Source: Glycine soja
Taxonomy: Eukaryota > Streptophyta > Magnoliopsida > Fabales > Fabaceae
Length of the DNA: 64,000 nt
NCBI RefSeq assembly: GCF_004193775.1
Contig: NC_041010.1
Coordinates: 44,505,562 to 44,569,561, forward strand
Direction of reading: 5' to 3'
The position numbers were made by a program, and so were the translations under genes. Shown here piece after piece: positions 47,073 through 57,734 of this stretch (its first letter is position 1; each line of letters starts with the position of its first letter). The notes beneath the pieces are model-generated. The model saw only the letters and a list, made by a program, of their open reading frames with translations. It had not been told where the DNA came from and made no database searches.

Positions 47073-49121
47073 CTACAAGAAAGAACTCATTTGTTCAAAT
47101 CTCTGAGCTTTCTCTAGTTGACCATTGTGTGTAAGTAATCGCACCATAATAGCGAAGTGTTCCTTAGATGCTTCAATTTTATATCTAGGCATTGAATTGA
47201 AGATTCTACAAGCATCATCAACAAATCCAGCTTTGTCACATATAGATAGAATGGCTTCAAAGGTAAAGTGGTTTGGAGAATATCTCATTTGATCAAAAAG
47301 GTTAACTGCATCTTGATACAATTCATTATATCCATAGGCCCTAATAAGAGCAGTCCATGTCATAGAACCTTTAACTGGAACTGCATTAAACACCAAATTG
47401 GCCTTATTAATATCTCCAAAGAAACCATACATATTGATAAGTTCTGCAGAAACAAAATGGACTGATGTAAAGTCCCTTTTCAATATCTGCCCATGAATCT
47501 CCTTCCCAAGCTTCACAAGTTTTCGTTCACCACAAACACTCAACATCCTTCCAATAGCAACAGAGTCTGGCCTGTGCTTTGACAATTGCATTGACCTAAT
47601 CACACCAAGTGCTTCACACAGATACCCATTTTCAATATACGAATCAATCATGGCGGTCCATGAAATCACATTCCTTTGTTCCATATTATCAAATAACCTT
47701 CTAGAATACTCAACAACACCACACTTGGAGTACATCGTCATCAATGAAGAAGCTACAGACACATTAGGCAGAAACCAATGTTTCAAAGCATACGCATGAA
47801 TCTGCTTCCCTTGTTCCAAAGCCCTCAACTGTGCACAAACCGGAAGAACAGTGGCAAGTGTCACCACATCAGGCCTGAACCCTTCTTGCTGCATCCAAAT
47901 CGTGGACCTCAGCGCCTGCTCTAGTTTCCCATTCGCAGCATACCCCGACATCAGAGCAGTCCAACAAACCACATTCCTCTCCTTTGAACCATAAAAAACC
48001 CGTCTCGCCGAAATCATATCCCCACACTTGCAATACATATCAATCAAAGAAGACTGAACGGGCACCAGCTTAGAGTACGATTTAGTTTTCACAACATAAG
48101 CATGAAACTCCTGACCCAACCTCCTCGCACAAACCTCCCCGATCACAGGAATAACAATCGTCATCACAACCGAATTTGGCTTCACTCCCTCCTCCACCAT
48201 CCACCTCACATACTCCAACACCTCCCTCTGCAACCTATTGTGCGCAAACCCAGCAAGCATCGCCCCCCACACAACAACATCCCTCTCGGGAATTTCCTCA
48301 AACACCCGGCACGCGAGCCTAACCTTCCCACACTTGAAGTACATATCAATCAAACTGGTCCTAAGAATGTAGTTATCCACCAATCCATTTTTAATCAAAA
48401 GTCCATGAGTCTTCAATCCTTGCGAAAATGCTCTCGCGCCAGCGAAACTCTTAATCACATTAGAGAAACTATACACATTCAACTCAACCCCCAATGCCCT
48501 CATCTCAGTATAAGTCTTGAGCACATCAATGTACTGTCTCTTCCCAGAAACCACAGTCCCTCTGAGCAAAGCGTTCCACGGGTACACGCTCTCGCAGGGC
48601 AATCCATCAAACAGCTTCTGCGCATCTTCCAACGACCCACATGCGGTGTACATGTGAACAAGCTTTGTCCGCAAGAAAGAGTTGTTTTCGAGTCCATTGA
48701 TTCTGATGTGGGTGTGAACTTCCCTTCCTTGTGGCAGTGACTTGGCACGAATGCACGCGGCGACGACAGAAGAGAAAGTGGTGGCGTCGACGGGGATGCC
48801 GCGCTGGTCAACGTAGTCCAAGATGGTGAGAGCCTCCTTGAGCTTGTTCTGGCGAGCGAAGCGTTTGATGTCTTTGAAGATGAAGATTGGGTTTTTGTTG
48901 TGGAGGGGTAGGGAGCTCGGAAACGCGTCTTTTTCGGTGAAGGGTTTTGGCTTTTTGGTTCTGTGCTTTCTGGGGGTGGTGAATCTGGGAGGTTTTGTGT
49001 GGTGGGTTTTGGAGGGTGGTGGTGGGGATCGTGGGGAGGGTCTAAAGCTGAAAGCTTGGAAAATGTGGGTTTTGGGGTTTGGAGGGAAACATAGTGAGAG
49101 AGATGAAACAGAGTTTTCCAT
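47073..49121 (-). CDS. PPR protein, probable orthologue of At1g71460 (chloroplast)
   Basis: Single open frame of 682 residues without introns. Residues 1-60 are Ser/Pro/Lys-rich and almost lack acidic residues, as in a plastid transit peptide. KPKPFTEKDAFPSSLPLHNK follows, a block I recall near the N-terminus of Arabidopsis At1g71460. About 95-670 is a run of PLS-type pentatricopeptide repeats. Typical pieces are LVHMYTACGSLEDAQKLFDG, LIDMYFKCGKVRLACRVFEE, RDVVVWGAMLAGFAHN, RNVVCWTALMSGYAANGKLE and RNVISWTAMIDSYIENGYL. No DYW domain is present, and the end (KAQRFEQMSSFL) resembles the Arabidopsis protein. PPR proteins bind organellar RNA in a repeat-coded way; the target is unknown. The ATG at 49121 starts the whole frame. 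Intact. Confidence 0.93.
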   Translation of the reverse strand: MENSVSSLSLCFPPNPKTHIFQAFSFRPSPRSPPPPSKTHHTKPPRFTTPRKHRTKKPKPFTEKDAFPSSLPLHNKNPIFIFKDIKRFARQNKLKEALTILDYVDQRGIPVDATTFSSVVAACIRAKSLPQGREVHTHIRINGLENNSFLRTKLVHMYTACGSLEDAQKLFDGLPCESVYPWNALLRGTVVSGKRQYIDVLKTYTEMRALGVELNVYSFSNVIKSFAGARAFSQGLKTHGLLIKNGLVDNYILRTSLIDMYFKCGKVRLACRVFEEIPERDVVVWGAMLAGFAHNRLQREVLEYVRWMVEEGVKPNSVVMTIVIPVIGEVCARRLGQEFHAYVVKTKSYSKLVPVQSSLIDMYCKCGDMISARRVFYGSKERNVVCWTALMSGYAANGKLEQALRSTIWMQQEGFRPDVVTLATVLPVCAQLRALEQGKQIHAYALKHWFLPNVSVASSLMTMYSKCGVVEYSRRLFDNMEQRNVISWTAMIDSYIENGYLCEALGVIRSMQLSKHRPDSVAIGRMLSVCGERKLVKLGKEIHGQILKRDFTSVHFVSAELINMYGFFGDINKANLVFNAVPVKGSMTWTALIRAYGYNELYQDAVNLFDQMRYSPNHFTFEAILSICDKAGFVDDACRIFNSMPRYKIEASKEHFAIMVRLLTHNGQLEKAQRFEQMSSFL

Positions 49122-49131
49122 GGCTAACTAA

Positions 49132-49520
49132 CAAAGGGAATGGATATTTTGTTACGATGTGAGGCATGTTTTTGGAGCAGAACAGAACTTGCAGATAACC
49201 AGCATAACATGTAAAATGTACACCATAGATTAATTTTTTTTTTTACGAAATAAATTATATATATGAATCATTTTTGTAATAATGGACGCTGGAGATTATA
49301 GACACGACACTCAAAGGTGATCTCAGTATCTAACTGATATGTTTTTATTTATTTTTAAAATATTTTATGAGGTAAGTTTTAAAATAAAATAAATATATTT
49401 AATATTTTGATAATATAAAAAATAATAATATTTTCTTTCTTTAATGAATAAAAAGGAAAATGTTAAGAAATTGAAAGTATTGATGGTAATTATAGTAAAT
49501 TTCGATTGTAATCGTTAGAA
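49132..49520. other. Upstream region of the PPR gene
   Basis: A/T-rich; likely promoter and leader of the minus-strand PPR gene. No certain core element identified. Confidence 0.4.
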
Positions 49521-49539
49521 AATAGTAGGAATTTGCGTA

Positions 49540-49935
49540 GAAATTGTGATCGATCGGATTACTTTGCAAAACAACACACTGGTTTTATGCTACAATTCTT
49601 GGGACAGTCAAATTAAATTGTGATCGAACTCTGCATGATGTTTTGTATATTCCATCCTTTCATGTTAATCTCTCATCAGTTGAGGCATTATTTAAACTCT
49701 AAAGACTCTAGTTACGCAATTTCATCGATTCCTTTTCCATGTATATGACAATGGTCTCTTGAAGATAATTGGTAAAGGTAATTGGTTCAAGGACTCAATT
49801 CTTTGTTCATGTTTTCAATTTATGTTTCATACAATACGTCTAATACTTGGCTTGCTAGGCTAGCACATTTTCATTAAGCAGTAAATTTTAGTAACATGTT
49901 TCTCCACATAATTCTCCCATATTGTGATATTTCTT
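49540..49935 (+). pseudogene. Degenerate copia fragment (protease to GAG-pre-integrase)
   Basis: The plus strand reads LNCDRTLHDVLYIPSFHVNL, then SSVEALF, which is the L-x-(D/N)-V-L-Y-V-P-x-F-x-x-N-L-(L/I)-S-V signature just after the copia protease. Across frameshifts a weak IGKG and LARLAHFS-like trace follows. No LTRs are near. Very old. Confidence 0.55.
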
Positions 49936-49939
49936 TTGG

Positions 49940-52270
49940 AAAATCGTGATATTTCTCCTTTGAAAAGCAAAGGAGACACGGGTTATAGTTTCATCATATT
50001 TTTTTATATTATGAGAAATTATGAACAAATACAGTCTATATGACTAATTGTGGCCGAAATCATGGTAACATGTCATTTTTGAAAACCTTAGGAACTATGT
50101 ATCATTCATTTCTAATAAGCATATTTTTGTTTTTTCATTTGACTTGATAAACTGTCGGACTTGGGTTCCAATCCTATATCACAAGCCAACTGAAGGCAAA
50201 AGGTATTTTTTTAACTACAGTGAATGATCACACTTGATTCACCTAGGTTTCTTCTAAAACATGAGAAAATTTTAACAACCAATTTTCTAACACACTCATT
50301 TAAACACACCTTTTATAATTGACTTAAATTTATTGGAATTCACATATTTTTGTGAAAACTCAATTCTAGTCCTTAAATAATTCTGTTGATGCAAAAGAGC
50401 TATTAACTGAATCTTAGCGGTCAAAGGCGTCCTGCATCAGCTTGGTTGAGTGTAAAACTCTGTAAACTGTGTTGAAAGGAGATACTAACACTATTTAGCA
50501 TTTACTCGATGTGGACAGAAGAACACTTAAAATTGCCATTATGTTTGGGGACAAAAGAACAACTCCACTATTGCTTAAATTCCTTCAATCAACATTAGGG
50601 ATTATGAGATATTTACAACTTACCAATAAAATATACTTTAGAAGTGTACTATGAACTATAAATTAAATACAAATTTGAGTTTTTTCATAATTAAAAAATA
50701 GTAATGTTCTTTCTGTCAAATGTGAGATAGGTGGAAGCAAGAAACAGATAGGAAGGAGAGAAAAAAAAGAGAGATCTGTAATGTGCAGAAAAATTAAAGA
50801 GATCAGAAGTAAAGAAAATGAATAACTTATAAAAAGTGAGTTGTGAAAAAAAAAATCAAAATCCAACTAAACATTTCAAATGCTTGTATATTTTTATAAT
50901 CATTAAAAATATTTTTCTACTAACGACTAAACAATTTTTATAAATATTTCTTAATTGATTTTTTCAGCATTTATTAACCTTTACTTACACACGCTAACAC
51001 AGGGAAGGAAAAAGAGTATTATTATAAAGTTCCCTTATTTCCTACTAATATTAAAAATATTGGTGTTATGAGGTCGAAATTAATTTATACCTTCACTGTT
51101 CAACGCGTAAACTGAAAAAGAGATATAACATTCAAAACTCATTACCAGCAGTTAGACATTACAGAGGGTATTGGTGCCATTAAATTCACTGAAAACAATA
51201 TTTGTAAGTACAAAGAAGGTCCCTAATTTGGACTTCTCTTAGTTACTTGCCAAATCTTCTAAAAGTCGGCCTAACCAAGCACATCAAATCTTAAACAAAA
51301 AAGAATTATAAAAATATTATTTTTAGAATAGTAATTTTCTCATGAGAATAAATCATTTGTGGAACATCATCCAATTAGTTCCTAAAATTAAAGAATCTAA
51401 AAAAGAAGTCTTTCAAAAATTGGTTTCCCTAGTCAAGTTAGTCCAAATTGTAACGTTAGTCACCTAATGTAGTTTAACACGTTATATGTCAGGCAAATAA
51501 CTCATTAGGATCAACTTAATGGGGAAGGACTTAGGTACTAATGTCAAGCAAATGTTTGTGTCCTCTATATGTCATACCACTCAGCAAAATGATATACCAA
51601 AATCCTCTCTTCTTCTGTTTGTGTGTCTTCATAATTCATGTCTCTGTCTCTAGCCTCCTTTAAAAATTAATTTTCTGAATTCACGCATTCACAAATTGGA
51701 ACTGCTGGATGAATGTAGACGATTCACATTTTTTATGCATATTTTTAAGTTTGATTTATCAAAATAAGAATATAAATGTAAGTCATTTGATCTACATTTA
51801 ACTTAGCCGAATCCAGAAATTCCCTGACTGCAGAAAATTCTGATCCCCCTTCGTCTCATCCTTCCCTCTAAATACTTTCTTTGTTTTCTTTTGCATACTC
51901 CTCCATTTGAAAGAGTCACGAAAAGAACTGTGTGATACTTAACGTATAACCTCAGTTGATGTAGTATTATATTATGGACTAAGGTAACCAACAAAACTAA
52001 TTTAAAGGATTTTTTGTTAAATTTCTCTAATTCTAGAAACCAATCCAATAACGCCTTACAACTTCGGAAATTAAAATGGTAAGTAGTTAATTTACTCTTT
52101 CTCCCTAATTACCGATATTAAAGAAATTGTGATCTCAAAGTCAATACAACTAGAAAAACTAGCTAGTTAGAATTGAAGAACAACAACAACAACAAACTTT
52201 TACCAAAGTAACGAGAATGAATAGCTGCTTAAGTTAGTATTCAATGGATATTACTTGACTAAGTCTTCAA
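49940..52270. other. AT-rich intergenic DNA
   Basis: About 2.3 kb with no gene or defined element recognised. 51350-51545 has the wording of a dispersed soybean-type repeat (AGTTCCTAAAATTAAAGAAT; CACGTTATATGTCAGGCAAA), but I could not set borders. Confidence 0.45.
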
Positions 52271-52498
52271 CACGTATTACAAATGGAAAATAGATGAAAA
52301 ATAGTTTTAAGATTCATTCAATTCATTCATTCATCAAAGTATTATAAAGTTGATATATTTATACAAAGATAGAAAATAACTAACTTGAATAATCAACACT
52401 AACTTACTCAAATAACTTCTAGTAACTATAACTTGAGTAACCAACTAATTTACTCAAATAACTTCTAGTAACTAACTAAATTAATTTTATGTCTAATA
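52271..52498 (-). repeat. 3' LTR (minus orientation) of the small LTR element
   Basis: Matches 53548-53785 over its length with few substitutions. The plus strand runs TTCATTCAATTCATTCATTC ... AATTAATTTTATGTCTAATA. Confidence 0.85.
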
Positions 52499-52921
52499 TC
52501 CCCCCGCAAGCTGGAATGTGTTGAAAACACTTATAGCTTGGAGAATACAATACATCAACATTAAAGAAGAAAGAGAAAAGAAAAGAAAAAAAACTTGAAA
52601 ACATGAAATATAGCGAAACATGTCGGAAATACATTGATCAAAATAAAAAATTTCGAGAAATCTTCGACCAACTTCGACGGCTTCCAAGAGTCCAAAGCAA
52701 GCATCAAAGCTTGTTGGCAAAAACTTTGGTGACGAAGGACAAGAAATTGCAATCGACACGCTCGAAGAGGTACCACAATGTGGTGACATAAACGAGCATC
52801 GCAACCGCTCCACGCCAATTCATCCACAACACCACATCAACAACTAAGCTTTTGCCGAGAACACGAAGAAAGGATGAGAAACTAAGGCAATGCCAAGATT
52901 GTCAGAAGAATGAAGGGGTTA

Positions 52922-53388
52922 AAATCATCAATGGCAGTCATGGCCATGAGAGAAAAAAAAAAGAACCAATCAGACATCCGAAAGGTCCCCTTAAAAAAAA
53001 TGATTTAAGGGGGTGGCCTACCCAGTTATATAAGAACTTAATCATCAATGACATCCATGGCCATGAGAGAAAAAAAAAGAACCAACCAGGCATCCGAAAG
53101 GTCCCCTTAAAAAAACGATGCATAAGGGGGTGGCCTACCCAGTTATATAAGAACTTAATCATCAATGGCATCCATGGACATGAGAGAAAAAAAAACCAAT
53201 CAAGCATCTGAAAGGTCCCCTTAAAAAATGATTCATAAGGGGGTGGCCTACCCAGTTATATAAGAACTTAATCATTAATGACATCCATGGCCATGAGAAA
53301 AAAAAAAGAACCAACCAGGCATCCGAAAGGTCCCCTTAAAAAATGATTCATAAGGGGGTGGTCTGCCCAGTTATATAAGAACTGAATC
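52922..53388. repeat. Tandem array, four copies of about 116 bp
   Basis: Copies begin near 52922, 53039, 53157 and 53271. Each contains CCATG(G/A)CCATGAGA, then poly-A, ACCAA(C/T)CA, CATC(C/T)GAAAGGTCCCCTTAA, then TAAGGGGGTGG and CCCAGTTATATAAGAACTTA. CCCCTTA and TAAGGGG within each unit are inverted and can form a hairpin. The array sits inside the small LTR element. The long open frames over it (both strands) are products of the repeat. Confidence 0.92.
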
Positions 53389-53547
53389 ATCCTCATGAAC
53401 CACCCGATGTGGGACTCGCAACACGCCCCCTCGAGTCAGGGCTCAGCGCCACAAAGCGAAGGCTAACAACACTATCCACACCACCGGGCAGAATCACAAA
53501 TAACTTCAATAGGAAACAAGAGATACGGAAGCAAAAACTTCTGATAT

Positions 53548-53785
53548 CATATTAGGAATGAAAGAAATGGAAGATAGATGAAAAGTAGTTTTAGGATTCA
53601 TTCAATTCATTCATTCATCAAAGTATTACAAAGTTGATATATTTATACAAAGATAGAAAATAACTAACTTGAATAACCAATACTAACTTACTCAAATAAT
53701 TTCTTGTAACTATAACTTGAGTAACCAACTAATTTACTCAAATAACTTCTAATAACTAACTAAATTAATTTTATGTCTAATAACA
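53548..53785 (-). repeat. 5' LTR (minus orientation) of the small LTR element
   Basis: Pair of 52271-52498. Its outer edge lies about 270 bp before the PRA1 start codon at 54054. Confidence 0.85.
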
Positions 53786-53866
53786 CACAAATTGTTCTAT
53801 GGATAACACTCGTCTTCAACCATGTGTCTAAAAAATTAATGCTCCCTCTTTTCCTTAGATTCTATT

Positions 53867-53876
53867 CTATATATTA
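53867..53876 (+). promoter_or_regulatory. Possible TATA box of the PRA1 gene
   Basis: TCTATATATT, about 180 bp before the ATG at 54054 and about 80 bp beyond the LTR edge. Position and sequence fit a plant TATA box, but other A/T words nearby could serve. Confidence 0.35.
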
Positions 53877-54053
53877 TGAATCAACTTGATCCAAATTAAA
53901 TTCATATAAAGTAAAAATACAAGTAGTCATCTTACTCTCTATCTTTATAGTTTTCTGTGAAACACTTTTGGAACAAATTTCTCATATCATTTGTTGTTCA
54001 ATCAAGAGCAGTTTTTTCAATTGAGCAATATTTCTTTGATCTCTTCAAGTGCC

Positions 54054-54644
54054 ATGGCAAATTATGGAACCACACAGAGAATACCCTCCTCCTCAACACC
54101 ACCATCCACTGCAGACAATTATGAACCAGAACCAAAAGCACCCCAAGAAAAATTCTACAGTGATTTCAGAATCTACTGCCCCATTAACATTCCCTCCACA
54201 TCAGAAGCTGCAGGAGTGCGCATCATGAGAAACATGTGCAATTTTGGGTTGTACTACACACTCTTTGTGTGGATCATACTCTTCATAACCCTCATCCCTC
54301 AGCGCAAGGTGTCATTGATTCTGTTTGTGACCATGACCTATGTGACAACCCTTTATATTTTACTCTTGAGGGTATTTCCAAACTCTGTTGTGCTTCACAG
54401 AATCATAGACAAAAGGGTTGTGTTGGCTTTGCTTGCAATTGCAACTGCGGTGCAGCTGATTTTGACTGAGGCAGGCATTCATCTTGCAGTGACTTTGGCT
54501 AGTAGTGTGCCTGTGCTTCTGGTTCATGCTGTTTTGTGGGCTAGCTATGATGCCTTTGAGGTTGAGGATGCTTCTGCAAAAGGAGAACTGGCTCCACTTG
54601 CAGGCCATAGTGAAAATGTTGATGACAATACTGATGCTGCTTAA
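54054..54644 (+). CDS. PRA1 family protein (prenylated Rab acceptor), copy 1
   Basis: Single exon, 196 residues from ATG 54054 (MANYGTTQRIPSSSTPP), chosen because copy 2 aligns from the same MAN(Y/F)GTT start. The frame is open further upstream but that part differs between copies. After a Ser/Thr/Pro N-terminus come KAPQEKFYSDFRIYCPINIP, FGLYYTLFVWIILFITLIPQ, RKVSLILFVTMTYVTTLYIL, RIIDKRVVLALLAIATAVQL and VTLASSVPVLLVHAVLWAS. The four hydrophobic helices form two hairpins, and the acidic C-terminus (FEVEDASAKGELAPLAGH) is typical of plant PRA1. These proteins sit in ER/Golgi/endosomal membranes and act in vesicle traffic with Rab GTPases. Intact; a paralogue lies at 62400-62999. Confidence 0.9.
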   Translation: MANYGTTQRIPSSSTPPSTADNYEPEPKAPQEKFYSDFRIYCPINIPSTSEAAGVRIMRNMCNFGLYYTLFVWIILFITLIPQRKVSLILFVTMTYVTTLYILLLRVFPNSVVLHRIIDKRVVLALLAIATAVQLILTEAGIHLAVTLASSVPVLLVHAVLWASYDAFEVEDASAKGELAPLAGHSENVDDNTDAA

Positions 54645-54741
54645 AAATTTGGGGGCTCACTATGTAGTCCTTTCTGACATGGTGACTGAGTTTTTCTTGG
54701 AGAAAAATAAAAGCATTGATATCCTTTAAAAAGTGTAAAAG

Positions 54742-54773
<32 letters not shown>

Positions 54774-56570
54774 TATGGATGTAATAAAGACTATGCAAAT
54801 TCATAGTGGATGTTTTGTTCTTTTATAAAGTTTGGATGAATTAAGTTTCGAAGATTTATCAGGACTAAAAACTCGCGTCCTTCCTACATATGAGTCAAAT
54901 CTTTATCAACTACACCAACTTATGTTGGTCATGAAAAACAGTATATGTACAAGTATCTTGTATAAAAGTCTAGGTACAAAAGTGTGAATTCCATTTTCCT
55001 TCTTTTTTACTGAAATTTGTTTACTCTAACATTTTCATCAATCACATTTACTTTTCAAAGTGAATTGCAAACTATATAACAGATAATTCCTATAATTCGA
55101 AAAGTCCTCTTTATACCGAAAAATGCCACAAGTCAAGTCGCAGTCGTTTACTGAATGAATTGCAAGGTATATAACAGATAATTCCTACTTAGAAAATGAT
55201 TTAGACTAATAACAATACTGATTGAATTGACTGCTCAACTGATAGAATTGACCACTCAAACTTGCCAATTGTTAATAAAGCTTCTTAGCACTCTCTAAGT
55301 GGTGCCGGCTCTAATACTCTCTTGTATGATTATTGGGCTTTCGAGGTAGAGAATTATTGTACGGTTTGAGATTCATTACCTATCTAAAATTCTAATCAAT
55401 ACTTGTTTGACACATAGTCAAATTTTATTAATTCTGTAATAATACTATAGCATATAATTATTTATGTAAGGTGGGAGTTAAAGGGTTGAATCCTAATTAA
55501 TTAACTATCATTTACTAATCTCTGATTATAACTGAAATCACATTTTACAATTTTCCCTTGTTTGATATCTTTTGTTTTAGAGAAGACAGTTTTAAAATAA
55601 TCAACAAAGACACTAAGACATGCTTGCTCATAGAAGCCAATAATCAAGCAATTGACCACCGACCAATCAATCACCACATTTTCGTATTGAACTTTTCGTC
55701 ATTAAAAGACGACAAAAGTTGTTTAGGCCCTGAAAAATAGTAAATTAATAATATTTTACTCAAAAAAATTGAAAGAAAATTATTAACCTATAGATAATAT
55801 TAGGAGACAAAAAAAATCTTATAAAAAGTAAGTTACTCTCTTTTTTTTTTAATTGGTAATTACTTGATTTATTTCATTAGTTAAAATTTCATCTCTATCC
55901 AGTTTAAAATACATATCTTTCATTGTTTAATATTTCAAACGTTGAATAGATCAATTATCAAATATTGGCTATCATAAACGTAAGTAATTACTATTATGCT
56001 TCTCAAATGTTGTAAAAAAAAAACCAAATTTTAATAATTTCAAGATTAAAAGTTTAAAAAAGTCAAGTAAAAATCTTTCGACTAACCGTGATCAAGTAAT
56101 AATATTAATAATGTTGATTAACCACATGCATTTTGTGGATGTCAGGTATACATTTTTCAAATATAATGTATCAAAATTATTGATTTTTCACGGATGGTTT
56201 CGTAAAACTATATACAAAGTAGTGTAATATGGAAATTATTGACTTCTAACATCTATCGTGATTAAAACTAAAATAAAAAAGGACTTATTGACACCAATTA
56301 CCGTAGTTTTCAAACTACACTAATTTCGTATATTGTTGTAGGAAACCAACTAAATTGATAAAATAAAAGTCAAAATTATTACTCATTATAATTAAGAACC
56401 CCCCTGATTTGAAATTGTAAAAATCTTTCAACTAAACCTGAAAACTATATTCGTAGTAAAAAATGTAGAAAGCCCTCAATGAAGGTAACTAGAAGTCTAG
56501 AAGCTAGCCTAGAACGACTCCTGATCCTAAATTGTTTTCCATGACCCTGCATGCCAAGCACCAAGCACTC
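54645..56570. other. PRA1 3' flank and intergenic DNA
   Basis: 54645 to about 54790 is probable 3' UTR, with an A-run (54742-54757) and (AT)n (54757-54776). The rest is A/T-rich with no gene recognised. A 45-bp stretch ending GCAA(G/A)(C/T)TATATAACAGATAATTCCTA occurs twice (about 55056-55095 and 55153-55188). Confidence 0.5.
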
Positions 56571-56571
56571 A

Positions 56572-57240
56572 TCACTTGGCTCCTCCATCTTGTTTAGCGC
56601 AACTCCAGGAAGCAAAAAGCACCATCATGACCACAACAAGAAGGAGCAGAACAAAACCAAGAACTCCTAAAGATGCAAACAAGATGCCACTCATTCTAAA
56701 CATGCCACACGTGACATCAAACCCTGCTGCAGCAACCAACACAGACAAACAGTACAGAAGAGAAAGGCACAGCATTGAGATAATGGGCACTCTAAAAGCC
56801 AATGACCAAACCACAATTACGGTGTACACAAAACTCACTGCTATGAAGCACCGACACCGACACAAACACTGGACACGACACGGACGCTAACATGTAGACA
56901 CCTGTAATGTCCAAAATATAGAACGTGGTATGGGTGTTGTGTCGGTGTCGGACACTGACACGGATGAGTGTCGGACACCAGACACGATAAGGGACTGGAG
57001 TGTCCGTGCTTCATAGACTCACTGGGAACATTCCAGTCCATATCATTGCTGGTAAGAACCCGCCAGAGGCTTGCCACAAACTTGAGCTTTTGGACTGGGA
57101 TAGGTTCTCAAAAGGGTTGCCCAAAGCAGATAAAAGTGCTGCTTGAACTCCGTATAACTTAACTGCTAATGCAGCACGATGTTCCTGTGGACAAATTATC
57201 TCCCGTTGAACAGAACTGTCTGAATGTCTCACAAATGGGA
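56572..57240 (-). pseudogene. Unidentified membrane protein exon split by a MITE
   Basis: Minus strand. Before the insertion: EHRAALAVKLYGVQAALLSA, SSSLWQASGGFLPAMIWTGM, then FPVS (down to 57017). After it: FVYTVIVVWSLAFRVPIISM and GMFRMSGILFASLGVLGFVL, ending CAKQDGGAK* at 56572. The 5' side may start at an acceptor near 57182 (TTGTCCACAG). Removing the 176-bp MITE and one 8-bp target copy restores one frame across the join, so the exon was coding before insertion. The product would have three to four hydrophobic segments. I do not recognise the family. As it stands the reading frame is broken. Confidence 0.6.
56841..57016. mobile_element. MITE, 176 bp, 8-bp TSD (hAT-like)
   Basis: Terminal inverted repeats CTATGAAGCACCGACAC and CTATGAAGCACGGACAC (reverse of the right end) differ at one of 17 positions. 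The target duplication ACTCACTG is exact at 56833-56840 and 57017-57024. An 8-bp TSD fits hAT; a 9-bp MULE type is less likely because the ninth base differs. The interior is rich in GACAC/GTGTC words, can fold on itself and has no coding capacity. Confidence 0.9.
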
Positions 57241-57249
57241 GCACTTACT

Positions 57250-57734
57250 ATGTGAGAATCATTTTTTCTTAATCCTTGGCTTCCACGTTCTAAAGTTTTG
57301 AAAGTGTCTTGATATCTATCACATGGGAAGAGGAAGAAGATATAGCATATTCCTTGTTTGCCTGTCCAAATTATAAAGAATTACTCAAATATTAATCTTA
57401 TAAGCTTCAGGAGAGATTATTACATCTTCGGAGACTACTACATGTCTATAGTCCTAACTAATTTTTACACACATAATCAAATTTCAATTTACAAAGGGAT
57501 CATCCAAGACTGTAATAATTTCTCCCAGTTTCAATGTGTTTGCACATATACTAAATGTTAACATAAATGAAACGGCAACTTGGGTTTTCATTACTTTTCT
57601 TCTTTCCATTGAATATTGATATGATTTATAAAATTTTCTGCACAGACAAAATTATACTTTGTTCGCAAATCCCATTTATATAGTGAAGATTTATAAGATA
57701 TATGATTGTATTTTTTTTCAACTGAGCAAGCAAA
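57250..57734. other. Intergenic DNA
   Basis: Between the MITE-split exon and the orphan exons. A/T-rich, no feature seen. Introns of either remnant could lie here. Confidence 0.4.

Larger units (their letters stand above)
52271..53785 (-). mobile_element. Small non-autonomous LTR retroelement (TRIM/LARD-like)
   Basis: Two near-identical direct repeats of about 230 bp (52271-52498 and 53548-53785) flank about 1.05 kb of non-coding DNA. Orientation is minus. Beside the right LTR the minus strand reads TGATATCAGAAGTTTTTGC, close to the tRNA-iMet primer site. Beside the left LTR it reads GCTTGCGGGGGGA, a clear polypurine tract. The LTR starts TGTTATTAGACATAAAATTA and ends TTCATTCCTAATA. The interior has no gag/pol, only a four-copy tandem array (52922-53388) and a segment with TGTGGGACTCGCAACACGCC. 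It must rely on enzymes supplied in trans. A clean TSD was not found. Confidence 0.85.

Noticed and set aside
48102..48740. 212-codon plus-strand open frame
   Set aside because: It lies antisense to the PPR coding frame; its composition (His, Asn, Pro, Leu) is that of a shadow frame.
50150..50190. GGGTTCCAATCC, resembling a tRNA T-loop
   Set aside because: No matching acceptor stem, anticodon arm or D-arm at the expected distance.
52852..53211. 119-codon plus-strand and 89-codon minus-strand frames
   Set aside because: Generated by the 116-bp tandem array; the repeat period, not a protein family, explains them.
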